From Oceanospirillaceae bacterium (GTDB taxonomy: Bacteria; Pseudomonadota; Gammaproteobacteria; Pseudomonadales; Balneatricaceae): 36,861 bases of DNA. Shown here piece by piece: positions 35,370-36,861 of the stretch; positions within the stretch are counted from its first letter, which is position 1, and each line of letters opens with the position of its first letter. The notes beneath the pieces were generated by a model. It had not been told where the DNA came from, ran no database searches, and worked only from the letters and a program-made list of their open reading frames with translations. The stretch covers positions 1 to 36,861 of the forward strand of contig JABGSN010000025.1 in assembly GCA_018647765.1 (NCBI GenBank), in the 5' to 3' direction. Made by a program: the position numbers and the translations under genes.

Positions 35370-36653
35370 ATGACTGCTGTAGACACCAACTTACTCGCCG
35401 ATTTGCAAATGCGCGGGCTGGTTAACCAAATGACCTCTCCCGAAGATTTAGCTGAGCACCTTCAGCAGTCGCGGGTGCTCTATTGTGGTTTTGATCCCAC
35501 AGCAGACAGCTTGCATATTGGTAGCTTAGTGCCTTTGTTGGTGTTGCGCAGGTTTCAGCAGGCGGGGCATAAACCCTTGGCGCTGGTGGGTGGTGCAACA
35601 GGCATGATTGGGGATCCGAGTTTTAAAGCCCAAGAGCGTAAGCTCAATACAGTCGATATTATTAATCAATGGGTCGGGCGTCTAAAAGCGCAGGTGTCGG
35701 CTTTTATCGAATTTAATGACCAGCCTAACAGCGCCGAGGTGGTGAACAACTACGACTGGACTAAAGACGTTGATGTGCTGACTTTTTTGCGTGACGTGGG
35801 CAAACACTTCTCGGTAAGTGCCATGATTCAAAAAGAATCAGTTAAACAGCGTTTGGATCGTGACGGGGAAGGCATTTCCTTCACCGAATTTGCCTATATG
35901 ATTCTTCAATCCTTTGACTTTTCAGAACTGTACAAGCAGTACCATTGTAGCTTGCAAATAGGTGGCAGTGATCAGTGGGGTAATATTACCGGTGGTATCG
36001 ATCTCACGCGCCGCCAGCACCGGGCTCAAGTGTTTGGTCTGACTTTGCCCTTAGTGACTAAGTCTGATGGCACGAAGTTTGGCAAAACAGAAAGTGGCAC
36101 CATTTGGCTGGACGCCAAAAAAACGTCGCAATACGCCTTTTACCAGTTCTGGATCAATAGCGCTGATGCTGATGTTTATCAGTTTTTGCGTTACTTCACC
36201 TTCTTAAGTGAAGCGCAGATGGTGGCTATTGAAGAGCAAGATAAGGCTGCACAAGGCCGGCCTCAGGCCCAAGCGATATTGGCGTCTGAAGTGACTCGTC
36301 TAGTTCATGGTGAAGAGGGTTTGCAGGCAGCCTTGCGCATTACTGAGGCCTTGTTCTCTGGTCAGCTAATCCAGTTAGCCAGTGACGACCTGCAGCAGTT
36401 GTATTTGGACGGCATGCCGGCTTCAGCGACCAGTGAGTCGGAGCTAAGCCTAGTGCAGATGTTGGTGGAGTCGGGTTTGGCTAAGTCCAATAAGATGGCG
36501 CGAGAGTTTATTGGTAATAATGCGGTTAGCATTAACGGCGAAAAAGTATCTGATGTAGATGCCGTATTTAATTCAACTAGTGGATTACATAAGGAATTTC
36601 ACGTTATTAAGCGTGGTAAAAAGCTATTTCATTTGCTTCGTTGGCAAGCATAA
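35370..36653 (+). CDS. tyrS: Tyrosyl-tRNA synthetase
   Basis: Class I synthetase charging tRNA(Tyr). Signatures are [20 protein letters not shown] (HIGH-like HIGS) and KFGKT in place of KMSKS, then a C-terminal S4 RNA-binding domain ([20 protein letters not shown], then [11 protein letters not shown]). The frame is open upstream to a GTG at 35331. I chose the ATG at 35370 (427 residues) because homologues are about 400-425 long and the upstream 13 residues are unlike the family. No T-box leader is visible in the 172 bases to mepM. The rRNA operon promoter follows at once downstream on the same strand. Confidence 0.97.
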   Translation: MTAVDTNLLADLQMRGLVNQMTSPEDLAEHLQQSRVLYCGFDPTADSLHIGSLVPLLVLRRFQQAGHKPLALVGGATGMIGDPSFKAQERKLNTVDIINQWVGRLKAQVSAFIEFNDQPNSAEVVNNYDWTKDVDVLTFLRDVGKHFSVSAMIQKESVKQRLDRDGEGISFTEFAYMILQSFDFSELYKQYHCSLQIGGSDQWGNITGGIDLTRRQHRAQVFGLTLPLVTKSDGTKFGKTESGTIWLDAKKTSQYAFYQFWINSADADVYQFLRYFTFLSEAQMVAIEEQDKAAQGRPQAQAILASEVTRLVHGEEGLQAALRITEALFSGQLIQLASDDLQQLYLDGMPASATSESELSLVQMLVESGLAKSNKMAREFIGNNAVSINGEKVSDVDAVFNSTSGLHKEFHVIKRGKKLFHLLRWQA

Positions 36654-36666
36654 AGCGGTGTGAACG

Positions 36667-36723
36667 AATTAATTTAATTATTTATAAAAAGCGTGTTGAC
36701 AAACCATCTCAGTTCTATAGAAT
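36667..36723 (+). promoter_or_regulatory. rRNA operon promoter with UP element
   Basis: Perfect -35 TTGACA (36696-36701) and -10 TAGAAT (36718-36723) with a 16-base spacer. Immediately before the -35 an AT-rich tract (about 36667-36690) fits an UP element bound by the alpha subunit. The sequence after the -10 (ACGCCACC) is GC-rich, the discriminator typical of stringently controlled rRNA promoters. DksA, encoded at 18816-19247, would be expected to act on it. Confidence 0.85.
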
Positions 36724-36731
36724 ACGCCACC

Positions 36732-36861
36732 TCGGTTGAGCAGACAGCTTCACAGCGAACCACTCAACCGACCGCTCTTTAACAATTTAATCAAGTAATT
36801 CGTGTGGGCGTTTGTTGGATTGGCAATAAGACCTAAACATTGTTTAGGCAACGATCAAACA
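36732..36861 (+). promoter_or_regulatory. rRNA leader: boxB-like stem, boxA antitermination site and further hairpin
   Basis: TCGGTTGAG (36732-36740) and CTCAACCGA (36763-36771) form a perfect 9-base stem (boxB-like position). It is followed at once by the boxA sequence GCTCTTTAACA (36774-36784). A second hairpin, CCTAAAC-ATT-GTTTAGG (36832-36848), lies near the window end. Together these mark the leader of a 16S-led rRNA operon; the 16S gene itself begins beyond base 36861. Confidence 0.82.

Overview
The window looks like chromosomal core DNA of a gammaproteobacterium. From its gene order I infer the Pseudomonas / Oceanospirillales side of the class. Several blocks match neighbourhoods known from pseudomonads: pyrR-pyrB-pyrC' with ruvX, yqgE and gshB; metK followed by tkt-epd-pgk-fba; panC-panB-folK-pcnB-gluQ-dksA-sfsA; mrcB with a TPR lipoprotein; and argC-erpA-M23 peptidase-tyrS running into an rRNA operon. 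No tRNA or CRISPR array was seen. 16S rRNA itself starts beyond the right edge.

Layout. 1-540: 3' end of an IS3-family transposase, then a short spacer. 540-1133: a small regulator with an N-terminal excisionase/MerR-type DNA-binding domain and a C-terminal receiver domain. 1238-8040, all on the minus strand: metK-rsmE-gshB-yqgE-ruvX-pyrR-pyrB-pyrC', with gaps from -4 to +40 bases, probably one long transcription unit for S-adenosylmethionine, glutathione and pyrimidine synthesis. 8263-8853: a decayed methyltransferase pseudogene with two in-frame TAG codons. 9025-14329, plus strand: tkt-epd-pgk-fba, central carbon metabolism. 14349-19247, minus strand: dksA-gluQ-pcnB-folK-panB-panC (stringent response, tRNA modification, RNA polyadenylation, folate and pantothenate). 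19517-23573: sfsA, a convergent small Rieske protein, class A penicillin-binding protein 1b and its TPR lipoprotein. 23513-27107, minus strand: a ClC chloride transporter, hemL and a small membrane protein.

27252-32166 is the most distinctive part. An XRE-cupin regulator, with a set of inverted repeats in front of it, lies beside and convergent to glnT-glxB-glxC-glxD. This cluster combines a type III glutamine synthetase / gamma-glutamylmethylamide synthetase homologue with a glutamate synthase split into three proteins (amidotransferase, GXGXG beta-helix, FMN domain). It resembles the N-methylglutamate synthase half of methylamine use, but no dehydrogenase genes are present here. The FMN subunit lacks the usual iron-sulfur cysteines.

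32376-36861 returns to core genes: argC, erpA (with a strong IscR-like site over its promoter), a MepM-like endopeptidase, tyrS, and a strong rRNA promoter with UP element, boxB-like stem and boxA.
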